Shown piece by piece: positions 17,454 to 26,290 of a stretch of DNA of 64,000 bases (the stretch's first letter is position 1; each line of letters starts with the position of its first letter). The notes under the pieces were generated by a model. That model was not told where the DNA came from. It saw only the letters and a program-made list of their open reading frames with translations, and ran no database searches. A program made the translations under genes and the position numbers. The stretch is taken from positions 1 to 64,000 of the forward strand of contig PBAX01000003.1 of assembly GCA_002716385.1 (NCBI GenBank). The letters run 5' to 3'. The DNA is from Phycisphaerae bacterium (GTDB lineage: Bacteria > Planctomycetota > Phycisphaerae > Phycisphaerales > SM1A02).

Positions 17454-18644
17454 ATGGTTAGCTCGGGCACAAGCGAAATGGTTGTCGAGGCAGTCGGACT
17501 CACCAAGGTCTTTCGGGACTTCTGGATGCGGACCAAGGCCCGAGCCGTCGATCACATCGATTTCCACATAGAGCCCGGCGAGATCTTCGGATTGCTCGGT
17601 CCCAATGGTTCGGGCAAGAGCACCACGATCAAGATGATCCTCGGTCTCTTGAACAAGACATCGGGCCGGCTCGTCGTGTTCGGGCGAGATCCGTCGGATG
17701 TCCTCATAAAGAAGCGAATCGGATTTCTTCCCGAGGAGTCCTATCTCTATCGTTTTCTCAATGCTCGGGAGACGCTTGACTACTACGGGCGCCTTTTTAA
17801 TCTAGACCGGAGTGTCCGCAAGCGGCGAACGGAAGAGCTGCTTGAAATGGTCGGATTGTCGAAGGTCGCTCATCGACCAATCGGAGAATTCTCAAAAGGC
17901 ATGACTCGTCGCATCGGGATCGCCCAGGCTCTGGTCAATGATCCCGACTTTCTCATCCTCGATGAACCCACTTCAGGCCTGGACCCAATTGGAACAAAGC
18001 AGGTCAAGGATCTTCTCCTCGAACTCAAGTCCCGCAAGAAGACCATTCTTCTGAGCTCCCATCTTCTCTCCGACGTCCAAGACGTCTGTGATCGAATGGT
18101 GATGCTCTATGGGGGAACTATTCAGGCATCCGGAACGGTGGATGAGATGCTCAAGGATTCCGATCACACCGTCATCGAGACGCCGCGACTGAAGGCGGAG
18201 ACAATTGCAAAGCTGGAAGCGGTCATTCAGGACATGGAGGGGGTCGCCATCGACCGCATCAGGGAGCCGCGGCAGCGTCTCGAGGATGTGTTCATGAAGA
18301 TGGTCCAGCAAGCCCAGGAGAAGAAGATTGCCACATCCGGCGCAGCCGAGACGGGCGAGACGGCTTCCTTCCTCAGGCAGGAGTCCGAAGGTGGATCGCT
18401 CATCGATTCATTGGTGGCTCAGAAGGACTCTGTTCCACCTGCGATTGTCGAAGAGGCGACTGGCAAGACGGCTGATGATGGGGAGGTCCGTCAGCAGGTT
18501 CTGGACACGCTTTCATCCGAAGCTGAAAAGCCTGCAGTGGCCAAGGTCAAGGGGCCAGCGCCAGAGGCGCCCAAGGATGTGGACAGCAGTCTCATAGAAG
18601 GCCTGATGTCCAGCGATGCCGACAAGGAGCCGCGTGACTCATGA
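17454..18644 (+). CDS. ABC transporter ATP-binding protein with long C-terminal tail
   Basis: A 396-residue protein. The ATG at 17454 has GGAAGGG about 10 nt upstream; an ATG at 17478 is possible. Residues about 10-235 are an ABC-2-type nucleotide-binding domain: Walker A GPNGSGKST at 49-57, Q-loop region FLPEESYLYRFLNA, signature FSKGMTRRIGIAQAL, Walker B FLILDEPTSGLDP and H-loop LLSSHLLSDV. FSKGM in place of LSGGQ is common in this exporter class. After about residue 285 there is a roughly 110-residue Ala/Glu/Ser/Lys-rich low-complexity tail with no domain match. The stop overlaps the ATG of the permease gene, so it is its expected ATPase. Confidence 0.93.
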   Translation: MVSSGTSEMVVEAVGLTKVFRDFWMRTKARAVDHIDFHIEPGEIFGLLGPNGSGKSTTIKMILGLLNKTSGRLVVFGRDPSDVLIKKRIGFLPEESYLYRFLNARETLDYYGRLFNLDRSVRKRRTEELLEMVGLSKVAHRPIGEFSKGMTRRIGIAQALVNDPDFLILDEPTSGLDPIGTKQVKDLLLELKSRKKTILLSSHLLSDVQDVCDRMVMLYGGTIQASGTVDEMLKDSDHTVIETPRLKAETIAKLEAVIQDMEGVAIDRIREPRQRLEDVFMKMVQQAQEKKIATSGAAETGETASFLRQESEGGSLIDSLVAQKDSVPPAIVEEATGKTADDGEVRQQVLDTLSSEAEKPAVAKVKGPAPEAPKDVDSSLIEGLMSSDADKEPRDS

Positions 18645-20713
18645 CGAGACTCGTTGCTTTTTACAGGAAACTCCAGGAGATCCAAGAACGCACCTGGGTT
18701 CGAGTTGCATTGACTTTGGTATGCACGGGTCTATGTATTGGCTATCTGGCTCCAATCATCAGCTTCAGCTACACGGCGGATGCGAACCAGAGGGCGGTCT
18801 TCGAGGCCTTGTCGGCGGATGATGCAGAGACCACTCATCAGACCCTTCTGCTGACCGGTGAGATCCGGGCGAATGGCCGTGTTTTCACGGTTGATGAATC
18901 CTATTTTCCTGAAATATTCGATGAGAATCAGGTGCTCGTGAATCCGCAGCTGGTGGTCTATCTGGCGATTCGTCCGGATGTGGACTCGATGCTGGAGTGG
19001 GCGCCCCGATGGCTGCTCATGCAGCCGTCCACCACATGGACCGTGGGCATTGTCGCGATCGCCTGGATCTGGTTGATCATATGGATCGGACTGTTCGTCC
19101 CGTTCATGCTCACCTTGATACTCACCATGGTGCCGTCGTTCATATCCGGTCTTCTGGGCTATGAGGAGCTCCAGTTCGCCATTGCCGGTATCGGTCTGCT
19201 CACCTTCACCTTCCTGCTGCTGATTCGCCTGATGCTCCTGATTCTTTCCTGGCCGAATGCCATCTTCTCGGTGGCTACAACGCTCATTCGAGAGGCCTCG
19301 AGGACTCGGCTCACACTGTTGTTCATCGTGATCATTCTGGCCATGCTGCCGTTTTTGCCCATGACGCTCGATTCGGATTCGATGCTTCGATATCAGCTCC
19401 AGAACTTCATGAGCAGGAGTCTGGAATACACGTTTGCCTTGGCCGCCTGCATGACGCTTCTGCTGGCCTGCGGCACCGTCGCCTTCGAGATACGCGATCG
19501 CCACATATGGCACGTCATGAGCAAACCGGTGGGCCATTTTCAGTATCTGATCGGCAAGTGGCTCGGAATAGTCGTGCTCAACATGTGCCTGCTCGCGGTC
19601 GCGGGCGTGTCGGTCTTCTTCTATATCCAATATCTGCGGACAACCAGCACCGCCACAGGTCTGGCTGCGGAGGAGGATCGATACATCATTGCAGAGGAAT
19701 TGCTTGCGGCAAGGGCATACAAGCGGCCCGACCTCGAGCTTCCCGATGGGCTTGATCTGGACATGCAGGTTGAGAGAATCATCGAGAACGATTCCGCGTT
19801 CAGTACATGGCAGGATCGTGGCGTCCTTCCAGAAATGAGACAGAAGATCCGACGGGATCTGGTCTCGGCATATGAGCTCAAGCAGAGGTCGGTGCCGTAC
19901 TTCAGGAATGGTCAGCCAGGTGCGACGACCTTCCGTTTCACCGGACTCGAGTCGGCTCGAAACAGCCCGACGCCGCTTTCGTTGTCATACCAATTCATAA
20001 TCGGCCGTCTCGATGAACATGAGAGGTATGTCGCAGGGTTCATGTTCAATGACGACATCGAGTCGATCCTTCTACGCGAGTACATCCCCACCGTCATACA
20101 GATAGTCCGGATTCCATCGTCCTTCATCCAGCCCGACGGCTCCCTCGAGATAACGGTTCTCAACTACTTCGAGCCGCCCGAGGGGCGTGCCTATGGGCAG
20201 CTCTTCTTCGAAAAGGGGAGGTTCGAGATCCTGTACAGGGTCGGCGGATTCGATCTGAACTTCTTGAGGGTCATGATCATATTGCTGGTGAAGCTCGGTG
20301 TTCTTGCAGCGCTTGGTGTCTTCTTCGCGACGTTCCTCAATTTCCCCGTTGCCTGCCTCAGTGCCTTCACCGTGTTTGTGGGTGGTCAGATGGCCCCATT
20401 TCTGGCGGATTCCTTGACGATGTATTTCCCGGAGGATGTGGATGAAGTCGACTGGCAGAATCTAGGTCAGGTCATCAAGTGGGGATTTGAATCCACGGTC
20501 AGGGGATTGGCGAAGGCCATGGTCTTCATGTTGGGTGCATTCGGTGAATATCATCCAGTTGCGGATCTCGTGGAGGGCCGATTCGTGAGCTGGCGATCGG
20601 TTTTGAGTAGTTTCATCAGACTTGAGCTGATCTGGGGAGGCCTTTCGCTCGTACTGGGATGGTTGGTGCTTCGTTCACGCCAGTTGGCGATATACAGCGG
20701 GGGGCAGGGCTGA
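18641..20713 (+). CDS. Large ABC-2 type permease
   Basis: A 690-residue polytopic membrane protein that starts within the stop of the ATPase gene (ATGA). An N-terminal helix (VRVALTLVCTGLCIGYLAP) is followed by an extracytoplasmic segment of about 90 residues, then four or five helices. A motif EIRDRHIWHVMSKPVG then LIGKWLG resembles the smaller divergent permease. A second large soluble segment (about 340-540) precedes the last helices (MIILLVKLGVLAALGVFFA). The two soluble insertions are larger than in usual ABC-2 exporters. The substrate is unknown. It should pair with the ATPase just upstream. Confidence 0.87.
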   Translation: MTRLVAFYRKLQEIQERTWVRVALTLVCTGLCIGYLAPIISFSYTADANQRAVFEALSADDAETTHQTLLLTGEIRANGRVFTVDESYFPEIFDENQVLVNPQLVVYLAIRPDVDSMLEWAPRWLLMQPSTTWTVGIVAIAWIWLIIWIGLFVPFMLTLILTMVPSFISGLLGYEELQFAIAGIGLLTFTFLLLIRLMLLILSWPNAIFSVATTLIREASRTRLTLLFIVIILAMLPFLPMTLDSDSMLRYQLQNFMSRSLEYTFALAACMTLLLACGTVAFEIRDRHIWHVMSKPVGHFQYLIGKWLGIVVLNMCLLAVAGVSVFFYIQYLRTTSTATGLAAEEDRYIIAEELLAARAYKRPDLELPDGLDLDMQVERIIENDSAFSTWQDRGVLPEMRQKIRRDLVSAYELKQRSVPYFRNGQPGATTFRFTGLESARNSPTPLSLSYQFIIGRLDEHERYVAGFMFNDDIESILLREYIPTVIQIVRIPSSFIQPDGSLEITVLNYFEPPEGRAYGQLFFEKGRFEILYRVGGFDLNFLRVMIILLVKLGVLAALGVFFATFLNFPVACLSAFTVFVGGQMAPFLADSLTMYFPEDVDEVDWQNLGQVIKWGFESTVRGLAKAMVFMLGAFGEYHPVADLVEGRFVSWRSVLSSFIRLELIWGGLSLVLGWLVLRSRQLAIYSGGQG

Positions 20714-20733
20714 TTCACAGCAGGTACAGGACC

Positions 20734-22719
20734 ATGGGACGCGATCGAATCATTCAAATCGTCATGTGCGGGATCGTCATTCTCGGGCTTTCCATCGGGG
20801 GAGGCCTCCTTGGGAACCTCATCGAGAAGTCCGAGGCCAATGGTCTCAGATACACCGACAATGCCGATGAGAACATGCCTCCATTCGTGGCTCTGGGTAC
20901 CGCGATCGGCGCTGTCCGTGGTCTGATCGTCGACTATCTCTGGATCAAGGCCAACATGATGGTCGATCGGGGGCAGTACTACCAGGTCATGGAAGACACG
21001 GATCTGATCACGAAGCTCCAGCCTCGTTTCGCGCCGGTCTGGGTGTTCCATGGTCACAACATGGCCTACAACATCTCGGTCGCCACCAACACCCCCGAGG
21101 AACGATGGGAATGGGTCAAGGCCGGTATTGATCTCGTTAGAAACAGGGGGCTCCGCTACAACCCCAACGATCTTGAACTGCACAAGGAGCTCGCCTTCTG
21201 GTTGTCTCACAAGGTCGGTGGCTACACGGATGATGCCCATCTCTTCTACAAGAAGGAATGGGCTCGTGAATGGCACGATCTGCTCGGCGAGCCCCCGGTC
21301 GATCTCGATGCCCGTATCGCCTGGATTCAGGAGATAGCGGATGCGCCCGCCACCTACGAAGCCGCTATAGAGCGTACGCCCGAGGTGGCGGAGCTTGTCC
21401 AGCGACTTCGTGATGGTGTCAGTGACATCGACGAGACCTTTGAATTCGAGATAGATCAGCGTTTTCTCGAACTCTACTCCCTTTGGGACGCCATCAATCA
21501 GCAGTCCTACATAGCGGAGAAGCTGGGTTTCCAGGAGGAGCTCGATCGCAAGGGCTCGAGGATGTTCTCGCTGTTCAATGATCTCAGTCAGGAACCCTAT
21601 TTCGCGGAAGCCTGGAAGACGCTGATCGCGCATGCTCGAAAACGAGTCCTTCTCGACGAGTACAACATGGATCCCGCCTTGATGGCCCAGTACACGGAGG
21701 AAGTGGGACCTCTGGATTGGCGCAATCCCCACACCCACTCCTACTACTGGTCCCGAAGGGGGTCCGATCTTGCGGAGTTCCGCTCAGTCAGCGAGAAGGA
21801 CGAGACACTGAGAATCAACAACGATCGGCAGCAGGCGCATGCGTTGCAGGCATTGGCTCGAACCGGTCGCATCTACTACGACCCGTTCTCGCCGGGTTTC
21901 CCGGGCCAGTCTCCCGAGCCACGTTTCATTGACACCATCGACGACCACTTTGAGCGTTTCTACGTCAAGTACTTCGATGCCAAGGGGGCGGGAGGCGAGA
22001 CCTTCATCGTCTTCATCAAGAACTTCCTGTCCGGTGCCATCAGGGAGCTCTACAGGTTCGGTGAGATCGAGCGGGCACAGAATCTGCTTGATCTGCTCGA
22101 CAGCCGCTTTGGAAGGGGCGGATTCCCGCCGAACAACCAGTATGCCATCGATCTCGACGTGTTCGTCGCCAAGGAGACTCAGGGGGAATACGAACGGCAG
22201 CCCCACATGGCGCCGGCTGATGTCGTCGGCGCACTTCGCTACGGCTACCGCGTCGGTGTAGGCGAGAACAGACCCGAGGTCTATCGGGAATCAGCGGCGT
22301 TCGCCAAATGGGTGACCGATTACTTCAGGAATACCGAGAATCAGAACTTCACGACCAAGATGAACGGTGTTGGAAGGCTTCGCGACATACTCGCCACCTT
22401 GGACAAGAGTGCCCAGATCGCCTTTCTCCAGCTCATGCTTGATCCTGTCGTCCCCTTCGAGGAACGAATGACCATCTGGGCCCAGATAGATGATCTCGAG
22501 CCACAGCTTCGCCTGCGTGTCTACGACCAGATGATCAGGCCGTTGTCCATGGAGTATGCCCGTAGTCCCTTGTCGCAGGCCATCCCGCTCGATGAGGCGT
22601 TTCCGGAGCCACCGGGTCTTGAGGCGTTTCGGGCGCAGGTTGCCTTGGAGCTCGCCGCGGAACGCGAGGCGATGGAGAGTCTGGAAGTCGGTGCCAAGCA
22701 GAAGAGTCTCGGGGAATAG
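20734..22719 (+). CDS. Membrane-anchored helical-repeat protein, last gene of the SPFH/ABC run
   Basis: A 661-residue protein using the ATG at 20734; the frame is open further up but overlaps the permease. One N-terminal helix (IIQIVMCGIVILGLSIGGGLLG) anchors a large domain. Residues about 60-220 contain helical, TPR-like segments rich in aromatic residues (YLWIKANMMVDRGQYYQV, QPRFAPVWVFHGHNMAYN, RGLRYNPNDLELHKELAFW). No enzyme motif is recognised. The spacing of 20 nt after the permease places it in the same transcription unit. It may be an extracytoplasmic partner or scaffold of the ABC/SPFH complex, which is inference from position. Confidence 0.8.
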   Translation: MGRDRIIQIVMCGIVILGLSIGGGLLGNLIEKSEANGLRYTDNADENMPPFVALGTAIGAVRGLIVDYLWIKANMMVDRGQYYQVMEDTDLITKLQPRFAPVWVFHGHNMAYNISVATNTPEERWEWVKAGIDLVRNRGLRYNPNDLELHKELAFWLSHKVGGYTDDAHLFYKKEWAREWHDLLGEPPVDLDARIAWIQEIADAPATYEAAIERTPEVAELVQRLRDGVSDIDETFEFEIDQRFLELYSLWDAINQQSYIAEKLGFQEELDRKGSRMFSLFNDLSQEPYFAEAWKTLIAHARKRVLLDEYNMDPALMAQYTEEVGPLDWRNPHTHSYYWSRRGSDLAEFRSVSEKDETLRINNDRQQAHALQALARTGRIYYDPFSPGFPGQSPEPRFIDTIDDHFERFYVKYFDAKGAGGETFIVFIKNFLSGAIRELYRFGEIERAQNLLDLLDSRFGRGGFPPNNQYAIDLDVFVAKETQGEYERQPHMAPADVVGALRYGYRVGVGENRPEVYRESAAFAKWVTDYFRNTENQNFTTKMNGVGRLRDILATLDKSAQIAFLQLMLDPVVPFEERMTIWAQIDDLEPQLRLRVYDQMIRPLSMEYARSPLSQAIPLDEAFPEPPGLEAFRAQVALELAAEREAMESLEVGAKQKSLGE

Positions 22720-22727
22720 CGAGCGGC

Positions 22728-23387
22728 TCAGTCTCTCCTGACCACGTTTCGTATCTGGCCTATTCCATCAATTGATACTTCGACGACATCCTCGTCCGTC
22801 AGGAATCGAGGAGGTGTCCTTCCTGCGCCGACTCCGGCCGGCGTCCCAGTCATGAGTACGGTCCCCTTCAGCAGCGTCATGCCCCTGCTGAGCTCGACCA
22901 GCAGTTCCCTCACGCCGAAGATCATGCTCGACGTCGACGATTCCTGTACCAATTCACCGTTGACCCTCGTCCTGAGCAGGAGTGACTGGGGGCAGCCGAT
23001 TGTTGCGGCATCGACGACATTTCCAATAGGGCAGAATGTATTGAAGCTTTTTCCTCGGATCCACTGGCCGCCCGATCCCTTCTTCTGCCACCATCTTGCG
23101 GTGACATCGTTGGCCACGGCATAACCCTCGATGGCATCCATGGCGATCTCGGGCGTCGCATCGGTCAGATCATGGCCGAGAATGACGGCCAGTTCACCCT
23201 CGTAGTCGATCTCGGGACCATGAGGCTCGCATATGGACGGGATGATGATCGGATCGCCATCATCGATTACCGATGCGGGGTTCTTCATGAACACGGTTGG
23301 CGAATCAGGGATGTCCCCGCCCATTTCATGGGCGTGATCGGCATAGTTTCGACCGATGCAGATGATGGCAGGGGGCGGCGTCTTCAT
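22728..23387 (-). CDS. Fumarylacetoacetate hydrolase family protein
   Basis: A 219-residue protein from the ATG at 23387, with GGAGAAG about 8 nt upstream; it overlaps the yidD stop (ATGA). The FAH fold is recognisable by [14 protein letters not shown] at the N-terminus, the metal-binding [14 protein letters not shown] segment, [13 protein letters not shown] and the C-terminal [19 protein letters not shown]. Members hydrolyse or isomerise acylpyruvates, oxaloacetate or homoprotocatechuate intermediates in a Mg/Mn-dependent way. The exact substrate cannot be read. It is the last gene of the clc-rnpA-yidD-FAH series on the minus strand. Confidence 0.92.
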   Translation of the reverse strand: MKTPPPAIICIGRNYADHAHEMGGDIPDSPTVFMKNPASVIDDGDPIIIPSICEPHGPEIDYEGELAVILGHDLTDATPEIAMDAIEGYAVANDVTARWWQKKGSGGQWIRGKSFNTFCPIGNVVDAATIGCPQSLLLRTRVNGELVQESSTSSMIFGVRELLVELSRGMTLLKGTVLMTGTPAGVGAGRTPPRFLTDEDVVEVSIDGIGQIRNVVRRD

Positions 23388-23665
23388 GATGGTTCTTCTC
23401 CGGTGCATTTGTCCTTGGCATCGGGTACGGGGTCATAGCCGCGGCCTCCGAGCGGATGACATCTGCCGAGACGGCGCATGGCGAGCCAGCAACCCTTGAT
23501 GGCGCCGTGGACCTGAATGGCCTCGACGGCATATCGTGAGCAGGTTGGATGGAATCGGCAATGCATGCCGATCAGCGGGCTGAGTGTCGCCTGATAGATG
23601 CGAATGAGCCCGATGCAGAGCATGGCTGCGGGTGAATTCTTGCCAGGCTTCAGGTTGCTCATCAT
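23384..23665 (-). CDS. yidD: Membrane protein insertion efficiency factor YidD
   Basis: A 93-residue protein. The signature of the family is visible: [35 protein letters not shown], then [17 protein letters not shown]. YidD assists YidC-dependent insertion of inner-membrane proteins. It follows rnpA by 6 nt, the conserved order rnpA-yidD, but yidC is not next. The stop overlaps the start of the FAH gene. The Cys-containing PTCSRY motif and C-terminal GGxDPVP are intact. Confidence 0.95.
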   Translation of the reverse strand: MMSNLKPGKNSPAAMLCIGLIRIYQATLSPLIGMHCRFHPTCSRYAVEAIQVHGAIKGCWLAMRRLGRCHPLGGRGYDPVPDAKDKCTGEEPS

Positions 23666-23671
23666 GTCAGC

Positions 23672-24016
23672 TTACCGACAGGTCTTGGCGAGTGCTTCCG
23701 TGAGCAGCGACTGATAGTGTTCTGTCGAGAAGGGTGCATGTTGTCTGACGGTGACCACCAGGTCGTATCCTTGCACAGGCGGGTCTGGGATCAATCGAAA
23801 TGCCTCTCTCAGCAGCCTCTTGATCCTGTTTCTCCTGACGGCGTTCCCGGCCCTTCTGGGGACCGAGAGGCCCAGTCGATTGTGTTCAAGCATGTTCTCG
23901 ACCATGTGTATCCGTATCGGGCCACGATGGAATGTCGCTCCATTGGTGTACACGTGCTCGAACTGATTTCTGCTCAGGAGTCTCGATGATTTTGTGAATC
24001 CGAACATGCCCATCAT
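23672..24016 (-). CDS. rnpA: Ribonuclease P protein component
   Basis: A 114-residue protein that helps the RNase P RNA cut the 5' leader of tRNA precursors. FTKSSRLLSRNQFEHVYTNG, RLGLSVPRRAGNAVRRNRIK (the RNR motif) and RLLREAFRL are family hallmarks. The start at 24016 overlaps the clc stop (ATGA). In most bacteria rnpA follows rpmH; here rpmH is absent and the upstream neighbour is a chloride channel gene. The RNase P RNA gene is not in the window. Confidence 0.96.
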   Translation of the reverse strand: MMGMFGFTKSSRLLSRNQFEHVYTNGATFHRGPIRIHMVENMLEHNRLGLSVPRRAGNAVRRNRIKRLLREAFRLIPDPPVQGYDLVVTVRQHAPFSTEHYQSLLTEALAKTCR

Positions 24017-25830
24017 TCATCCCGATCCAGAGCAGATTGGTAGCGTCGCATGAGCTGGGATCTTGTGACGAGACCCATGATCTTCCTGTGGTCATCGATG
24101 TCCAGTACGACAAGCGCATCCGAGTCGCAACGGGAGAACTTCTCGAGCACGAGATCAAGGGGCTCATCCGGTGTCAGCGTCGGCAGATTCGATCTCTGCA
24201 ATTCGTTCACCTGAAGGAGGGGGATGGCTTCCCTGTAGACCAGTGCGGCCTTTAGATCTTCGGATGTCACAAGCCCGGCATAGTGACCTTCGTCGTCAGT
24301 CACAGCGAAATCACTCACGCCATGGAGCTCGGATAATCGAAGCATTGATGCGGCCGAATCGTTGGTCGGTACGCTCATGGCCTCTTTGATCGTCAGGTCG
24401 GAAACCGTGAGCTTGCGGAGTATCGTCAGATCTCCCATGGACCCAGTGTGAAGTCCGATGGCTCTGAGCTTCGCGCTGTAGATGCTGTCCCGGCAGAGCC
24501 ATCTTGAAATCAGCGTGCTCACAACGGCCGCAAACATGAGCGGCATGATGACTTCGTAGGATCTGGTGAGCTCATAGACGATGAGGATGGCGGTGAGTGG
24601 CGCATGGGTAGTGGCGGCCACTACGGCGGCCATGCCTACCAAGGCGAATTGCGCGGGTGTTCCATTCGGCAGCCAGCCCATGGCATCGATTCCGATTCCA
24701 ACCGCGCCGCCGACAGAGGCGCCCATCAGGAGAGAGGGGGCAAACATGCCGCCGGCTCCACCAGATCCCAGAGTGAGGCACGTGCCTACCAGCTTGAGCC
24801 CGAATGTCCCCAGCAGAAAAACAGCCAGCCATCCCGTGCCATCGAGAAGTTGCCCGGTCTCCAGATTGGCATACCTTTCCGGCTGAAGCATGTCGGTGAT
24901 GATCGGATAGCCATTCCCATAGAAGTCCGGAATGGCGTCTATTCCTGTGAGCAGCATCCATGACAAACCAAGGCCGCCCAGCAGCAGGCCGCCGATGGCG
25001 GGCTTGAGGACGGCGGGGGCATTTAGGCGGTCGAAGAATCGAGTGCTCAGCTCAAGTCCTCGAATGAACCCTATCGAGGCTATGCCGCAGAGAATACCGA
25101 GCAGCAGATAGAGGGGTAGAAGTGATATGTGGAACTGGCCCTCGTTCTTCGCGAAGCTCAGTCCGATGTCGAAGATGGCCTGATCGTGAAGAATGCCCTG
25201 AGTGGCGGCGGCGGCGACCACTGATGAAATCACGATGGGGGTGAAGGTCCGAAGAGAAAAGTCACGCAGCAGGATTTCCATCACGAAGAAGATTCCCGCA
25301 ATGGGTGCATTGAAGACGGCGGAGATGCCCGCGGCAGCCCCGCATCCGAGTAATGTGGTCGTCGCCTGACTGTTGCCATGAAGGATTCGGCTGCTCGTTG
25401 ATCCGATGGCGCCGCCAATGGTGGCGATCGGACCTTCAGCGCCCGCCGATCCGCCGGTGAGAATCGTCAGGGATGAGTTGATCCATTGCTGCACACCAAC
25501 CTTCAGGGGGAGCCAGCCACGCTTGCGTCGCACGCTGTAGATCACAGTGGTGATTCCGGGGCCGATGGCGGGGGCATTGATCAGAAGCCTGACCATCCCC
25601 ACAAGTAGTCCGCCGATGGCAGGTACCAGCAACAGCATCAGCCAGAAGAGCGAGCTTCCAGCCATTTTCTCACCAAGCTCGTCTGCCCATCTCAGGGGGG
25701 CGATGAAGGCTGTGGCAACCAGAGCCATCAACAGGCCGATGATCACCGATAGCACGACCAGATACCAGTCACGACGAAAACCCAGCCTGTGGCTGAGTGT
25801 TCGGGAGAGTCTTGTGGCACTGAGTTTCAT
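24013..25830 (-). CDS. ClC-family chloride channel/transporter with C-terminal CBS pair
   Basis: A 605-residue protein from the ATG at 25830; upstream in-frame codons to 26022 overlap the divergent promoter and rpoZ. About 12 hydrophobic segments are visible. The three ClC anion-binding motifs are recognisable: GPGITTV (GSGIP-like), GGSAGAEGP with the gating glutamate, and GGAGGMFAPSLLMGASVGG. Residues about 470-600 form two CBS domains (VSDFAVTDDEGHYAGLVTS, DALVVLDIDDHRKIMGLVTR), which in this family bind adenine nucleotides. Retention of the gating Glu is compatible with either channel or proton-antiport activity. It overlaps rnpA by 4 nt. Confidence 0.93.
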   Translation of the reverse strand: MKLSATRLSRTLSHRLGFRRDWYLVVLSVIIGLLMALVATAFIAPLRWADELGEKMAGSSLFWLMLLLVPAIGGLLVGMVRLLINAPAIGPGITTVIYSVRRKRGWLPLKVGVQQWINSSLTILTGGSAGAEGPIATIGGAIGSTSSRILHGNSQATTTLLGCGAAAGISAVFNAPIAGIFFVMEILLRDFSLRTFTPIVISSVVAAAATQGILHDQAIFDIGLSFAKNEGQFHISLLPLYLLLGILCGIASIGFIRGLELSTRFFDRLNAPAVLKPAIGGLLLGGLGLSWMLLTGIDAIPDFYGNGYPIITDMLQPERYANLETGQLLDGTGWLAVFLLGTFGLKLVGTCLTLGSGGAGGMFAPSLLMGASVGGAVGIGIDAMGWLPNGTPAQFALVGMAAVVAATTHAPLTAILIVYELTRSYEVIMPLMFAAVVSTLISRWLCRDSIYSAKLRAIGLHTGSMGDLTILRKLTVSDLTIKEAMSVPTNDSAASMLRLSELHGVSDFAVTDDEGHYAGLVTSEDLKAALVYREAIPLLQVNELQRSNLPTLTPDEPLDLVLEKFSRCDSDALVVLDIDDHRKIMGLVTRSQLMRRYQSALDRDE

Positions 25831-26009
25831 GGTCTGGATCTGGCTCCGGGTCAGGTATCGGCCAAAAGGGCGGCAGGATACCACCTCAGAAGCCCGTTGG
25901 AGCCTCTGGCATCGACAAAGGGCTCTGATTGGGCTAGAATCCTCGACTTGGCCTTTCTGGCGATACCTCAGGGCTCCTGACGGAGCTTGCAGAACTTGGA
26001 GCATGAGAC

Positions 26010-26261
26010 ATGATCGAGGCACTGCGAAGCGACGAAGTGATTCACCGCATGGGCGGGCGTTTCAAACTATGCGCACTCATTCAGCGAAGGCTCAAGGAGC
26101 TGGTCGTTGATGGTGCACGTCCGCTCATCGAGCGTGACGGTCGAACCGACCTGGAGCTTGTGATCGAGGAGATCGTTCAGGGCAAGATTGTTCCTGAGTG
26201 GGTGGATGCCACCACCGAATCGAATTCCGAAGGAGCCGGCTGGCCTCTCGAGAAGGCCTGA
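26010..26261 (+). CDS. rpoZ: DNA-directed RNA polymerase omega subunit
   Basis: An 83-residue RpoZ-like protein. The conserved core RFKLCALIQRRLKELVVDGA and the downstream acidic helix LELVIEEIVQGKI match omega, which binds and stabilises the beta-prime subunit of RNA polymerase. TTGGAGC lies upstream of the ATG. The last 20 residues are poorly conserved, as usual. The next gene, coaC, starts 29 nt downstream; rpoZ-coaBC is a common neighbourhood. The usual gmk partner is not adjacent. Confidence 0.85.
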   Translation: MIEALRSDEVIHRMGGRFKLCALIQRRLKELVVDGARPLIERDGRTDLELVIEEIVQGKIVPEWVDATTESNSEGAGWPLEKA

Positions 26262-26290
26262 CTCGGCGTCGTCTGGTTCCCCGAGTGCAG

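Noticed and set aside
20551-21738. Minus-strand 395-codon frame
   Set aside because: Antisense to the permease and helical-repeat genes, which are contiguous on the plus strand with tight spacing.
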